Both the position numbers and the translations under genes were made by a program. Shown here piece after piece: positions 5,987 to 6,702 of a stretch of 6,702 nucleotides of DNA (positions are counted from its first letter, which is position 1; each line of letters begins with the position of its first letter). Where the stretch lies: the NCBI GenBank assembly GCA_902765885.1, contig CACXBN010000039.1, positions 1-6,702 of the forward strand. Direction: 5' to 3'. Source of the stretch: an uncultured Ruminococcus sp. (GTDB taxonomy: Bacteria; Bacillota; Clostridia; Oscillospirales; CAG-272). The notes under the pieces are model-generated. The model saw only the letters and a program-made list of their open reading frames with translations, was not told where the DNA came from and ran no database searches.

Positions 5987-6702
5987 ATGAAAAGATTTGG
6001 CAAAATTCTTGCACTTGTACTTGCCCTCCTGACATTGTTCAGTGTATCCGCAGCAGCCACAGTCCCGTATGCAACATATACGTATTCATATACCGGAAAC
6101 GTTCTTCTCTCACCTGACGCATATGTGCCTGATATAATTGTAGACTACAATTATATCGGAATGCCTACAGAGCTCGGTTCGGATCTTCGTGACCTGTTTG
6201 TGGGCCCGGACGAAAAAGTATACCTTGTAGATGCATCCAATAACAAGATTATGGTACTTAACAAGTATTATAAGCTGGAAAATGAAATAGGCGCTTTTGT
6301 GAATGAGCAGGGAGTTCCGGATTCGTTCAGAAATCCGTCCGGTGTTTTTGTAAACGAAGAATATATATTCGTTTGTGACACTGACAACAACAGAATAGTA
6401 CTGTTCGATCTGCAGGGGAAATTCATTAAAATCATTCCCCAGCCGGTCTCCAGCTACTTTGAAGAGGGAGATATCTACAAGCCCATCGCGTGTGTTGCGG
6501 ATGATTACGGAAGACTGTTCGTCGTGTCTTCTACAACATATCAGGGTATAATCGTTATAGATATGGACGGCAACTTCTTCGGATTCATAGGGGCAACGAA
6601 GGTCGTTGTATCACCGATTGAACTTCTCTGGAGAAGATTCCAGACAAAGGAACAGAGAGCCCGCATGCAGGACTACGTTCCGACGGAATTCAACAATATA
6701 TC
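5987..6702 (+). CDS. Secreted NHL-repeat beta-propeller protein (partial, runs off the window)
   Basis: The start at ATG 5987 has a strong AAAGGAGG (5969-5976) ahead of it, 19 bases after the permease stop, so the gene belongs to the operon. The first 238 codons are visible. Residues 1-24 form a signal peptide (MKRFGKILALVLALL, then a small-residue site SAAA). NHL-type propeller blades follow. Blade one is about 64-100, with LRDLFVGPDEKVYLVDASNN then KIMVL. Blade two is about 112-148, with NPSGVFVNEEYIFVCDTDNN then RIVLF. Blade three is about 163-202, with DYGRLFVVSSTTYQGIIVID. The D-x-x-N-N-[KR]-I pattern is the NHL signature. A less regular basic stretch follows (about 210-225, LLWRRFQTKEQRARM). 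Genes of this kind next to such importers often encode a C-terminal multi-pass membrane region annotated as YIP1-like; that part would lie outside the window and is not seen here. The function is unknown. Confidence 0.82.
   Translation, partial: MKRFGKILALVLALLTLFSVSAAATVPYATYTYSYTGNVLLSPDAYVPDIIVDYNYIGMPTELGSDLRDLFVGPDEKVYLVDASNNKIMVLNKYYKLENEIGAFVNEQGVPDSFRNPSGVFVNEEYIFVCDTDNNRIVLFDLQGKFIKIIPQPVSSYFEEGDIYKPIACVADDYGRLFVVSSTTYQGIIVIDMDGNFFGFIGATKVVVSPIELLWRRFQTKEQRARMQDYVPTEFNNI

Overview
The window looks like a chromosomal carbohydrate-utilisation locus from a low-to-moderate GC Gram-positive anaerobe, most likely a member of the Clostridia (Lachnospiraceae/Oscillospiraceae-like). The evidence is strong AGGAGG-type ribosome binding sites, a near-consensus sigma-A promoter, close gene packing, and a gene order (large modular solute-binding protein, MalF-type permease, MalG-type permease, secreted NHL-propeller protein) that I know from Firmicutes sugar-uptake operons. 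All genes read on the + strand. The taxonomic call is an inference from style, not from a marker gene.

Layout. Bases 1-146 are the last 47 codons of a gene whose end resembles a family 2 glycoside hydrolase. Bases 147-500 carry no gene I recognise; a 95-codon open frame there is probably not real. A rho-independent terminator at about 501-539 closes this upstream unit. A phased A-tract region (607-639) leads into a strong promoter (TTGACA 657-662, 17-base spacer, extended -10 TATCAT 680-685). A perfect 9-bp inverted repeat (699-720) lies just downstream of the predicted start site. The transcript then has a leader of roughly 225 bases with several hairpins, two of which compete for the same C-run.

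The operon starts at 919 with a 1065-residue secreted protein. It has a signal peptide, two related beta-sandwich (carbohydrate-binding-module-like) domains, a helical segment, a family 1 extracellular solute-binding domain and an extra helical C-terminal tail. Two membrane permease subunits follow (4149-5093 and 5095-5967), each with an EAA loop for docking an ATPase. The last gene (from 5987, cut by the window end) encodes a secreted protein with NHL-type beta-propeller repeats.

Working model (inference): the modular binding protein captures an oligosaccharide or a glycan end outside the cell and delivers it to the heterodimeric permease. No ATPase gene is seen, so a shared MsmX-type ATPase encoded elsewhere probably powers import. 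The propeller protein is a conserved companion of unknown role. The upstream GH2 gene points to a glycan-related neighbourhood, but it lies in a separate transcription unit, so the substrate cannot be assigned. The least conventional parts are the structured leader, the two-domain N-terminal extension of the binding protein, its apparent lack of a lipobox, and the propeller protein.
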